Source: Zoroaster sp. YZ-2022
Taxonomy: Eukaryota > Echinodermata > Asteroidea > Forcipulatida > Zoroasteridae
Assembly: GCA_029582265.1 (NCBI GenBank)
Contig: CM055835.1
Coordinates: forward strand, 12,207,498-12,271,497
Reading direction: 5' to 3'
Length of the DNA: 64,000 nucleotides
A program made the translations under genes and the position numbers. The notes beneath the pieces are model-generated. The model searched no databases and was not told where the DNA came from. It saw nothing but the letters and a program-made list of their open reading frames with translations. Positions 21,593-31,840 of this stretch are shown one piece after another; within the stretch, counting starts at the first letter, position 1, and each line of letters begins with the position of its first letter.

Positions 21593-23700
21593 TGATATTA
21601 TAGGCTTTCAAATGGTTTTTATGAAAATCATAATATATTGGATATAGGCCTATTGATTACACGATCATGAAATTAATAATGACAATTAAGAATTATTCCC
21701 ACAAGAATAGTTCCATGTTTTGTTTTTACGATGATCCCTTGACTGCAGGACAGTCTCGAATAGTCAATGACGGAAGATGTTGGATCTAGAGGATCTCGCT
21801 ACCAATTCCACATTCTGATCCAATGGTCAAATTACCACCTACAGTGTATAAAGCCAACTTACTGGACTAAAAGACACAAACATTTGTTTTCCCTTCCTCA
21901 AGTAAAACAGCAATGTTCTGATGAAAAATAAAATGTCTGTTAATGTAATCCAGAAGCCAGCCATATGTACCAATCCTTCTTCACTCATTTAAAATAAAAT
22001 AAAATTGGTAGTTATTACATGTATGTTTCAAACCAAGTAGGTTCTTTCTCAAAGGCAAAATGGATGCCATACAGACATGCACACAAACGTAATGCAGGAG
22101 TGGGCTGAAGTTAGTCAGGTGTAGAAGGAACACAAAAGAAGAGGATACAAGAGGCAGAGTCAAGTATTGGTCCTGGGACAGGAAAAAAAGGAGGAATTCA
22201 ATGAGAACAGATACATGTAAGAATAAAACACTTTGAAATTAATCCGTTTATTAACTGTTTTTCAATGGAGTGTCACACCAGCAATTTCATTGGTCTGAAG
22301 TCACTGGTGAAGCCCCCTTCACAGTGTACATTACCTAATAAATCCTAGTTTATTCATAATTTCTTTTTATGAGGGCCTGTTTGTCTGTTCATTTATTTAT
22401 TTATTTTTTGTAGCAGTTGTCCCCATCAATAGTTGCATATTCCTGGATCTGAGCCAGTCTTTTATCATGTCTGTTATTCTAAAGTCCAAATTCATTTACA
22501 GTTGAATTACTCCATTTTCATTTTGTGTACCTGCATGTGTGATAATCAATGACCTTTGTTCTCAGTCTGAGTACTGAATACAGTGCACACCAGGTACATA
22601 ACCATACAAAATGTAATGTACAATTGATGTATGACACGTGATCCACTGAATCTAAAAACAGACTGGGGAATTTTACAGGTTCCATTTTGTCGTGTCATAT
22701 TTCAACAGAGCTTAGGTTGAATTTCATCTTTAAAAAGTATATTTGAACATCAGGAGAGGACATTATCTTCTGTCAAAATTCCAGTTCATGTAAGTTGACA
22801 TTCTTTTAATTGAGATTAGTCAAAGAAAATTATGGGAAACTGCATGATATTGTCAAGAGTTTGAGTAATGGCATTAGTGATTAGTTTGGTGTAGACACAC
22901 CAACGTTCAAGCTCCCAGCCATAGGCAGTGGTTATTATTTGACATGTTTGACAAAATTTCATCCAAGGGAAATGTATTTTGTCATGACTTGTTTTAGTTT
23001 ACTGGCCAATCCAACTTCATGTATTTGTGAAAAAAGTCCTCACAATAAAAACAGTAAAGCCCAATGCTTGAATTATATTGGAAATTGACAAAGTAATTGG
23101 TGTAAAACTAGTAATGGAATCAGTGAATTTTTAACATTTCTTTAAGGCTACTAGATACAATATTTGTTATCTCCAAAAAACATAAATGCTCACAGATTAA
23201 CTTAGGGAGTGTCTCAAAAGTTGGAAAGGCTGGGAACAGTCCACTGAGAGAACACCACACCACTTCTAGGAATAAGTAAATGGTCCGTGGGAATGTCACC
23301 ATTTTCCAATGGAATGTTCCACTGGGAACACACGTGCATGCATTGCTCTAGGAATGTTTCTGGGGATTGTTCTCGCTGGGAACATTAAAAGCAATAGGCA
23401 GCCAGTAACCATTAACGAATCAGCATGATTCAATGATGGCGATATACATGTACGTGGTATGGTATGGGATTTTATTTTGCAAAACAATAATTATAATGAA
23501 TTATAAGAACATATTTGTAGTATAATAATTTTGCTACCGTACACATGTAGTTGTACTTTTATTTTATTTCTATTACATTATTTTATTTCTATTACAAAAT
23601 GCTCCCTGATATACATATATTTACCGTTCATCATTTCTTGCCTGTCATACTGTATATTCAAGAGATTTACTTGTAGCTATTTAAGTTAATTGTAATTTCT
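21593..23700. other. TRIM-C upstream region, conserved between units
   Basis: Collinear with 10793-12762. Segment 22972-23100 is also present before TRIM-D (31090-31240) but replaced before TRIM-B. TTCTAGGAA lies at 23264-23272, 471 bases before the ATG. Confidence 0.5.
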
Positions 23701-23734
23701 ATTGATTCAATTTACAGTAATGTGAATTCAGAAG
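23701..23734 (+). promoter_or_regulatory. 3' splice site plus start-stop uORF before TRIM-C
   Basis: ATTGATTCAATTTACAG with AG at 23716-23717, then a 17-nt leader with ATGTGA at 23720-23725 before the ATG at 23735. Confidence 0.65.
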
Positions 23735-25705
23735 ATGGCGGCCAATATCACAGCAGAGTCGGTGTTGGGTAAAATCAGCAAAGATCATTTAGAGTGCCCT
23801 ATCTGTATGAAATGTTACACACAACCTAAACTGCTGGACTGTCTGCACAGTTTTTGCCTTAACTGTCTGCAAGAAATGAGAGATAGGCAGGATAAGGAGA
23901 ACAGAATGCTGACTTGTCCAGTATGCAGACATGTAACAATATTGACAGAAAAGGAGGTTGCTGGTCTGCCTAATGACTTTAAATTGAGTGCCCTGGTGGA
24001 GGAAGTCACTATGCAGGAAAAACTACAAGGTCAGGGGTCAGAGATCAAATGTCAAGCCTGTGATGAGGGGAACCGGGCAATCTCAAGATGTATGGACTGT
24101 GATCACTTTCTGTGTCAAGAATGCCAACGAGCACATGAACGTTTGGCTGTGATGAAATCTCACCAAATCTACACGCTGTCTCAGTTGCGATCAGGTGAGA
24201 TTACCTACAAGAGTAAACTGAGAGATTTCACTCCAAAATGTGAGACACACACCGATCAGAATCTCAGCCTGTACTGCAACACATGTGAGAAGTTAGTATG
24301 TCTCATGTGTAGTGTTCTAGATCATGTTAATCCCAAACACTCTCTGGTAGACCTTCCTGAGGCTGTAAAGAAATGCAAACAAGATGTTGCACAACTGGTG
24401 GCAAAAGTGATGAAAAGCAAAACAGAATTGAACAATGCCTTGAGTGCAACAGAAAAGTCCCTCGAGAAACTGAAGTCTATGTATGCAGATACCAATAAGA
24501 AAATCTCCAGAAAAGCTGACAAGGAAGTTACCAAAATCAGAGAGGAGGAGCGAAAACTGAAGCAAGAGGCAGACAAGATTTATAAAGACAGAGTCAAGAC
24601 ATTTGAAATTGCTCGTAGCAAAAACAGCAAAGAAGCAATCCAGGCAGTGAACAAGTTGGATGAGGTGAACCGACTGATGGATCAAGGGAGTCATTGTGAG
24701 ATTCTAGCTCTTCAGCAGAAACTCGTCCAATACCTCAAAGAATTGACAGAGATACAGCCACAGAAAGTGTCTGACAGGTTGTCCTTCATGGACTTTGAAG
24801 AAGGTGAAGGGTCACTTGGGAGACTGGTTCTGGAAGATGAGTCAAACATTGAATTAAAAGCTGCAGCTGAGGAATCACTAAGACCTGGAAGTATGTGTCT
24901 GAAAGAGAAATGGGCACTGAAAACAGATATAAAGACATTTGGACCAAAACAGACAAAGTTTAAATGGGCATATGATGTTGCTTCCTTCTGCAGTAATGAA
25001 ATAATTGTAGTAGATACTATACACAAACTGTTGATTACTTTTACACCAGAGAGCAAATCCCAATCCACTGTCATCCCACAAAGACTACAAATCAAAGATC
25101 TTATTGTTCCATGCTGTATAGCAGTGAATAGGGATGATCAGCTGATTGTTCTAGACAGTCAAACAGTCAAGATCTTCAACAAGAAATATCAGCTCCTCTA
25201 TCAGGTCACACCAGGTAGAGGGTCAGACAGTCAACCATCATGTCTTGCAGTGGATGACAACAATCTGATAGCAGTGGGTTATGAGTACAAGAAAGTGATA
25301 TTTCTACACAACCCAGATGGATCCCTCATCAGAACACTGCCAGCTCCAGGGATTGGTAATTATTTGACTACCTGCAAGCAGCAGTTTATCTACACTGACT
25401 GGAGGAGCAAGAAGTTAGTATCAGTAGACTACAATGGTGTCATGGTATTCTCAGTTGATGTCACCAGTGATAGGATGTCTCAATTCAGCCCTACTGGTGT
25501 GTGTTGTGATACAGATGGCAGCATATACGTTGCTATGTGTCAAGTGTTCATTTCATCAGGTGACATTCAGCGATTCAGTCCTGATGGCAAGTACATTGAG
25601 TGTGTCATCAAGGATTGTGGTCCCCCAAGGGGCATCACATTCACACCAGGTGGTGATCTGGTTGTGGCTGCATATGAATCTGTTCAAATCTATCACCGTG
25701 TGTAA
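23735..25705 (+). CDS. TRIM-C: RING/B-box/coiled-coil E3 ligase with NHL-like propeller
   Basis: 656 residues, the longest copy. RING and B-box ligands are all present; the RING is identical to TRIM-B. One codon is missing in the linker (KLQGQ for KLLQGQ), shifting later residues by one. The coiled coil has seven extra residues, KEVTKIR, after the KAD at 263 of TRIM-A, also present in modified form in TRIM-D. Propeller loops differ from A and B, for example PCC for PRR before the second blade, YEYKKVIF for YEEKEEIS in the third, CGPPRG for CSDPCG in the sixth. Role as for the other copies: predicted ubiquitin ligase with an unknown propeller ligand. Confidence 0.93.
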   Translation: MAANITAESVLGKISKDHLECPICMKCYTQPKLLDCLHSFCLNCLQEMRDRQDKENRMLTCPVCRHVTILTEKEVAGLPNDFKLSALVEEVTMQEKLQGQGSEIKCQACDEGNRAISRCMDCDHFLCQECQRAHERLAVMKSHQIYTLSQLRSGEITYKSKLRDFTPKCETHTDQNLSLYCNTCEKLVCLMCSVLDHVNPKHSLVDLPEAVKKCKQDVAQLVAKVMKSKTELNNALSATEKSLEKLKSMYADTNKKISRKADKEVTKIREEERKLKQEADKIYKDRVKTFEIARSKNSKEAIQAVNKLDEVNRLMDQGSHCEILALQQKLVQYLKELTEIQPQKVSDRLSFMDFEEGEGSLGRLVLEDESNIELKAAAEESLRPGSMCLKEKWALKTDIKTFGPKQTKFKWAYDVASFCSNEIIVVDTIHKLLITFTPESKSQSTVIPQRLQIKDLIVPCCIAVNRDDQLIVLDSQTVKIFNKKYQLLYQVTPGRGSDSQPSCLAVDDNNLIAVGYEYKKVIFLHNPDGSLIRTLPAPGIGNYLTTCKQQFIYTDWRSKKLVSVDYNGVMVFSVDVTSDRMSQFSPTGVCCDTDGSIYVAMCQVFISSGDIQRFSPDGKYIECVIKDCGPPRGITFTPGGDLVVAAYESVQIYHRV

Positions 25706-26098
25706 ACACAGACAAAGACACAGACAACATAATTAAGAACAGAAAATTACCTAAAATGCTGTACATGTAAACCCGACAATTTGACTAAAGGGAAAAGTAC
25801 AACATTGGTATCGTCAAAAAAACAAATGATTACAGTTTTACATAAAACTTGGTGTAAAGTTTTAGTACAAGTACAAGTAAAATTCTTCTGTCAAATGTGT
25901 ACTCTGACTGAAGTACTTTTATTTTGCAGAAAAATATGTGCACATACAAATGTACATTGTATACCCAGGAATTGGATTTGAAGGGGACAATATTGTCATG
26001 CTCAAAGCAGACTTTTTAAAGGACATGGTATCGGTGTCCATGAATGGTGACGGAAGCAACTTTATGAGTTGATTTTGTTGAAATAACTGTTGGTACAT
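25706..26098. other. TRIM-C 3' flank
   Basis: First ~170 bp collinear with 14750-14912. 25920-26040 resembles the TRIM-A and TRIM-D flanks (2215-2310 and 34000-34100). The 62-bp unit is absent; the unit diverges after 26040. Confidence 0.65.
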
Positions 26099-26446
26099 TA
26101 GGGCTGTGCCTGGTATCTGGATACCCAACCGAAACGGTCATTACCCGGTTCCATTTTTCGATTCCGGTTAGCTGTAAACGACTTTTTTAAAATTCGGACT
26201 TAACATTTGAGCAGAGTGAACAGAAATCTGTGACTCTTGAACAATGTAATGTTTACACTTTTACAGACAATTATCTTTAAATTCAAGAGATTACACTCCA
26301 ATAAAGAAAAGATCGATTTAAGTACAATGTATGGTATCCCCTGTATTATAAAGGTCAATTTTGTTACCATTTACAGTACATGTATTTGTACACCACCGGA
26401 GGCATGTTTTCAACAAAAATGAAAACGGGTATCCAGGTATCCGGAT
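26099..26446. mobile_element. hAT-1 deletion derivative
   Basis: Starts TAGGGCTGTGCC followed by GGATACCC words, in the opposite orientation to the two long copies. It keeps both subterminal regions but lacks most of the body and the last bases of the far end, stopping at GGTATCCGGA. Confidence 0.75.
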
Positions 26447-26937
26447 TTTTGTGCTAAATATAGCAGAAAAATTACTTTTAAAAGCATATAAGCATATTTC
26501 ACACATTAGCAAGAAAATTGAGAGTGTGTACGCGTTCACCATGGATTTGTATTGTTGTGTCACTCATTTGCGAGCAATAACGGCCAGTAAGTTAGTGTGC
26601 CTTTCTCTATGCTTAACGGTTAGCAGCGCTATGAAATGAAAAACGTACAGTAAGCAAAAAAAAAAAAGAAAAAAGTGGTTCTATGAAATTGGGCCTCGGT
26701 CATGAATCCTGGGAATGCACACCAAAGGTGCTCATCATTAGGCCAAAAAAAAAGAATGTTGAGTTGCCCTCCACCGACCGACCCAAAAGTGCTGAAATCT
26801 CAGGTTGGGTTTTTTGTTTTTTGTTGTTTTCCCCGTCATTCATAGGCCTATTTATTAATGAAACTTACCAATTTTCTGTGTATAAAACATAATACGTTTG
26901 ATTTGTGAAATTTTCCACTTCAAATTTACCGGTACCC
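26447..26937. other. Spacer with a lone 63-bp repeat unit and element end
   Basis: 26683-26740 is one 63-bp-family unit followed by poly-A and TTGAGTTGCCCTCC, the right terminal sequence of the element at 27388-27660. Otherwise no feature seen. Confidence 0.6.
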
Positions 26938-27380
26938 AAGACTCAATCTACATGTTTTCAAATCGAATGGCCCCGGCTCTTACATGGTGCACTGCCTTCG
27001 CGCACAATGTGTGCCAACGATTGCGACTCAAATCTACACGTTTTCCAATCGAATGGCCCCTTACATGTTTTCCACTGGCTTTGGGCACTGTTTTGTATGT
27101 CAACGATTGCGACTCAATCTACATGTTTTCAAATCAAATGGCCCTCACACGTTGTGCACTGGCTCCCCGCACTGTACGTGTGTCAACGATTGCGACTCGA
27201 TCTACACGTTTTCAAATCAAATGGCCCTCACACGTTGTGCACTGGCTCCCCGCACTGTACGTGTGTCAACGATTGCGACTCGATCTACACGTTTTCAAAT
27301 CAAATGGCCCTCACACGTTGTGCACTGGCTCCCCGCACTGTACGTGTGTCAACGATTGCGACTCGATCTACACGTTTTCA
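26938..27380. repeat. 83-bp tandem repeat, about 5 units
   Basis: Unit includes CAACGATTGCGACTCGATCT and GCACTGGCTCCCCGCACTG. The last three units are near-identical and 83 bp apart; the first two are diverged. Overlapping open frames across it are by-products of the repeat. Confidence 0.88.
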
Positions 27381-27387
27381 ACAAAAC

Positions 27388-27660
27388 ATTTTCACTGAGG
27401 GGCAACTCAACATTTTTTTTTGGTCTCATTGGGATGAAATTGGGCCCTGGTCATGAATCCTGGGAGTACACACACAAGGTGCTCATCATTATTGGGATGA
27501 AATTGGGCCCCGGTCATGAATCCTGGGAGTACACACACAAGGTGCTCATCATTACTGGGATAAAATTGGGCTCTGGTCATGAATCCTGGGAGTACACACA
27601 CAAGGTGCTCATCATTAGTCCAAAAAAAAAAAATTTGTTGAGTTGCCCTCCAGTGAAAAT
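27388..27660. mobile_element. TIR element containing three 63-bp repeat units
   Basis: Left end ATTTTCACTGAGGGGCAACT and right end, reversed, ATTTTCACTGGAGGGCAACT continue inwards as CAACA and poly-T: an inverted repeat of about 25 bp with few mismatches. Between them are three units of the 63-bp minisatellite. No coding capacity. Confidence 0.75.
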
Positions 27661-28044
27661 ATTTGAAGGGGGTCGGTCGGTCGGGATTTTTTTTTTTTTC
27701 TTTTCTTTTTCTCCTTGACTGTCATTGTAAGATTGAAATGCGTTGGAACTGAAACCACACACCATGTTTTTCAAAGACAATGATCTAGCAATATGCACAA
27801 GTGCTTAAAGAATAAAAAGATATCACACATTCAACTTTATAATAATCTTTCAACAACTTTATTTCAACGTTTCAAACACTTGTTTCTAGCACTTTTGTTC
27901 TTAACAACTTTATGCATCCCATTGGTTGACATATGATATTAAGACATTTGTATACCTATCAGCAAGGAATTTTGCTTCAGAATAAAAGTATCCCAAGCAT
28001 TTTTGTTGTACTTTTCGCTGTGATTGACACAGCAAATTCATCCA
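27661..28044. other. Spacer, nothing recognised
   Basis: Begins with GGTCGGTCGGTCGGG and a T-rich tract, then plain AT-rich sequence up to the 63-bp array. Confidence 0.5.
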
Positions 28045-29440
28045 TTATTGTGATGATATTGGGCCCCGGTCATGAATCCTGGAAGTGCACACACAAGGTG
28101 CTCATCATTACTGGGATGAAATTGGGCCCCGGTCGTGAATCCTGGGAGTACACACACAAGGTGCTCATCATTATTGGGATGAAATTGGGCCCTGGTCATG
28201 AATCCTGGGAGTGCACACACAAGGTGCTCATCATTACTGGGATGAAATTGGGCCCTGGTCATGAATCCTGGGAGTACACACACAAGGTGCTCATCATTAT
28301 TGGGATGAAATTGGGCCCTGGTCAGGAATCCTGGGAGTGCACACACAAGGTGCTCATCATTACTGGGATGAAATTGGGCCCTGGTCAGGAATCCTGGGAG
28401 TCCACACACAAGGTGCTCATCATTATTGGGATGAAATTGGGCCCTGGTCAGGAATCCTGGGAGTGCACACACAAGGTGCTCATCATTACTGGGATGAAAT
28501 TGGGCCCTGGTCAGGAATCCTGGGAGTGCACACACAAGGTGCTCATCATTACTGGGATGAAATTGGGCCCTGGTCAGGAATCCTGGGAGTCCACACACAA
28601 GGTGCTCATCATTATTGGGATGAAATTGGGCCCTGGTCAGGAATCCTGGGAGTCCACACACAAGGTGCTCATTATTACTGGGATGAAATTGGGCCCTGGT
28701 CATGAATCCTGGGAGTGCACGCACAAGGTGCTCATCATTATTGGGATGAAATTGGGCCCCGGTCAGGAATCCTGGGAGTGCACACACAAGGTGCTCATCA
28801 TTACTGGGATGAAATTGGGCCCCGGTCATGAATCCTGGGAGTACACACACAAGGTGCTCATCATTACTGGGATGAAATTGGGCCCTGGTCATGAATCCTG
28901 GTAGTACACACACAAGGTGCTCATCATTATTGGGATGAAATTGGGCCCTGGTCAGGAATCCTGGGAGTCCAATACACAAGGTGCTCATCATTATTGGGAT
29001 AAAATTGGGCCCTGGTCATGAATCCTGGGAGTCCACACACAAGGTGCTCATCATTACTGGGATGAAATTGGGCCGTAGTCATGAATCCTGGGAGTGCACA
29101 CACAAGGTGCTCATCATTACTGGGATGAAATTGGGCCCTGGTCAGGAATCCTGGGAGTGCACACACAAGGTGCTCATCATTACTGGGATGAAATTGGGCC
29201 CTGGTCAGGAATCCTGGGAGTCCACACACAAGGTGCTCATCATTACTGGGATGAAATTGGGCCCTGGTCAGGAATCCTGGGAGTCCACACACAAGGTGCT
29301 CATCATTATTGGGATGAGATTGGGCCCTGGTCGTGAATCCTGGGAGTTCACACACAAGGTGCTCATCATTATTAGGATGAAATTGGGGCCTGGTCATGAA
29401 TCCTGGGAGTGCACACACAAGGTGCTCATCATTATTGGGC
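28045..29440. repeat. 63-bp minisatellite, about 22 units
   Basis: Unit contains GATGAAATTGGGCCCTGGTC, AATCCTGGGAGT and ACACACAAGGTGCTCATCAT. Because 63 is a multiple of three and the unit lacks stops in several frames, long frames run across it on both strands (323 and 317 codons). I treat these as artefacts: a 21-residue repeat, no domain, and equal openness of opposite strands. Confidence 0.95.
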
Positions 29441-30190
29441 TCAATTTTATAACAGAACATTTTTCAAGAGACTAGAAGACCATTTTCTCTGAATGAAGAA
29501 GCTTATTAGCATAACAATCAGACATGTCAGAGGGTATACACTTCACCTAGCAACACCCAAACAATGCTTATTCCTGCATACAAGAAGTATTAAATTGTCA
29601 AATGTCACAAATGGCATGTAACATTGATGAAAGTAGAATTTGTCCTTCCGTTACTGTCCTTCCGTTACTGTCCTTCCGTTACCAATATGGTAACGGAAGG
29701 ACATATTTTAATCAATTATAATTAATAAACAAAAGTGATATAGAGGTCAGTAATAATACCATATTGAAGGCCGACTAAAACTTGCTTTCATGAATAACTT
29801 TCATTACATTCATCCTGCAATTAGTAAGAATAAGCTAAAAATATAGTTTTTTGGTAACGGAAGGACATTTTATTAGACCAAAATATTAAAAGTCACTGAA
29901 GTGTAACAAAGTACGCAACATTTGAAAAAAATTATTTCAATCAGTTTTCAAGACCTATTCTGTCATATGACAGGGACTTACATGTATGTATTTTGTACCT
30001 ATTTTTTATGCATAATGCCGTAATACTTTTATGTCACTATTTATCACATTTTTGGTTCATAAGTGGATTATTGATTTTAAAATCATAATTTTTGGGTACC
30101 AAAATCAAAATTGTAATTCTTGAAATTATAAACTGTTAGCTTTCATTTGACACCAAGTTTGTTTTTGTCACATGCATTTAAATTTTTGGA
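29441..30190. other. AT-rich spacer with a foldback repeat
   Basis: 29642-29867 is bounded by TGTCCTTCCGTTAC and GGTAACGGAAGGACA. At the left end, GTCCTTCCGTTACC is followed after AATAT by its exact reverse complement. The rest shows no feature. Confidence 0.65.
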
Positions 30191-31804
30191 TGTCATGACC
30201 TCTTTGGTGTGGAATTGCCCAGTACAAGAAGCAGAGTCATATACTGGTCCTGGGACTGGACAAAGGAGGGATTCAATGAGAACAGATGAGAATAAAATAT
30301 TTGAAACTAGTCCATTTATTAACTGTTTTTCAATGGAGTGTCACACTAGCAATTTAATTGAAAATATAAGTCTTAACAGGTCTGAAGTCACTGGTGAAGG
30401 CCCTCCTCTCCGTTTACTGTTTGCTTTCACTGCACTTGATACAATGTACATTACCCAATAAATCTTAGTTTATTCATTTCCTTTTATTTGCAGATATGAG
30501 GGCCTGTTCGTCTGTTCATTTTAAGTTTTAAGTTTTCTTTTTACAGTAGTTGTCCCCCATCATTAGTTGTATATTCCTGGATCTGAGCCACTCTTTTCTC
30601 ATATTTGTTATTCTACAGTTAATTTACAGTTCAATGACTTCATTTTCATTGTGTACCTGGATGTGTGAATAATCAATGACCTTTAACCTTACTCCAAGTA
30701 CTGTATAGTAAGCACCATATAACCATACAAACATAACCATACAAAATATAATGTACAATTGATGTATGACACATGATCCACTGAATCTAAAAATAGACTG
30801 GGGAATTTTACAGGTTCCATTTTGTCGTGTCATATTTCAACAGAGCTCAGTTTGAATTTCATCTTTAAAAAAGTATTTGAACATCAGGAGAGGACATTAT
30901 CTTAAAATTCCAGTTTATGTAAGTTGACATTCTTTTAGTTGAGATTAGTCAAAGGAAATTATGGAAAACTGCATGATATTGTCAAGAGTTTGAGGAATGG
31001 CAGTAGTGATTAGTTTGGTGCAGACATACCAAAGTTCAAGCTCCCAGCCATAGGCAGTGGTTATTATTTGACATGTTTGACCAAATTTCATCCAAGGGAA
31101 ATGTATTTTTTCATGAGTTGTTTTAGTTTACTGGCCAATCCAACTTCATGTATTTGTAAAACAAAGTCCTCACAATAAAAACAGTAAAGCCCAATGCTTG
31201 AATTATATTGGAAATTGACAAAGTAATTGGTATAAAACTAGTAATGGAATCAGTGAATTTTTAACACTTTCTTTAAGGCTACTAGATACAATATTTGTTA
31301 TCTCCAAAATCATAAATGCTCACAGATTAACTTAGGGAGTGTCTCAAAAGTCGGAAAGGCTGGAACAGTCCACTGAGAGAACACCACAGCATTCTTCTAG
31401 GAATAAGTAAACAGTCCGTGGGAATGTCACCATTTTCCCAATGGAACGTTCCACCGGGAACACACATGTGCATGCATTGCTCTAGGAATGTTTCTGGGGA
31501 TTGTTCTTGCTGGGAACATTAAAAGCAAAAGGCAGCCAGTAGCCATGATTCAATGATGGCGATGTATGTGTACGTGGTACGGTACGCAATTTTATTTTGC
31601 AAAACAATAATTATAATGAATTATAAGAACATATTTGTAGTATAATAATTTTGCTACCGTACACATGTAGTTGTACTTTTATTTTATTTCTACTACAAAA
31701 TGCTCCCTGATATACAGTACATATATTTACCGTTCATTATTTCTTGCCTGTCATACTGTATATTCAAGAGATTTACTTGTAGCTTTTTCAGTTAATTGTA
31801 ATTT
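30191..31804. other. TRIM-D upstream region, conserved between units
   Basis: Collinear with 11340-12762 and 22140-23700, with some extra sequence near 30360-30450. TTCTAGGAA lies at 31395-31403, 446 bases before the ATG. Confidence 0.5.
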
Positions 31805-31840
31805 CTATTGTTTCAATTAACAGTAACGTGAATTCAGAAG
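31805..31840 (+). promoter_or_regulatory. 3' splice site before TRIM-D; uORF start lost
   Basis: CTATTGTTTCAATTAACAG with AG at 31822-31823. The leader has ACGTGA at 31826-31831 where the other three copies have ATGTGA, so the minimal uORF is destroyed by one T-to-C change. Confidence 0.65.

Noticed and set aside
26898..27718. Overlapping frames of 166-244 codons over the 83-bp repeats
   Set aside because: They share repeated peptides in three shifted frames, the mark of tandem DNA, not of protein selection.
27933..29475. Long frames on both strands over the 63-bp repeats (up to 323 codons)
   Set aside because: Period is a multiple of three with no stop in several frames; both strands equally open, no domain, no flanking gene signals.
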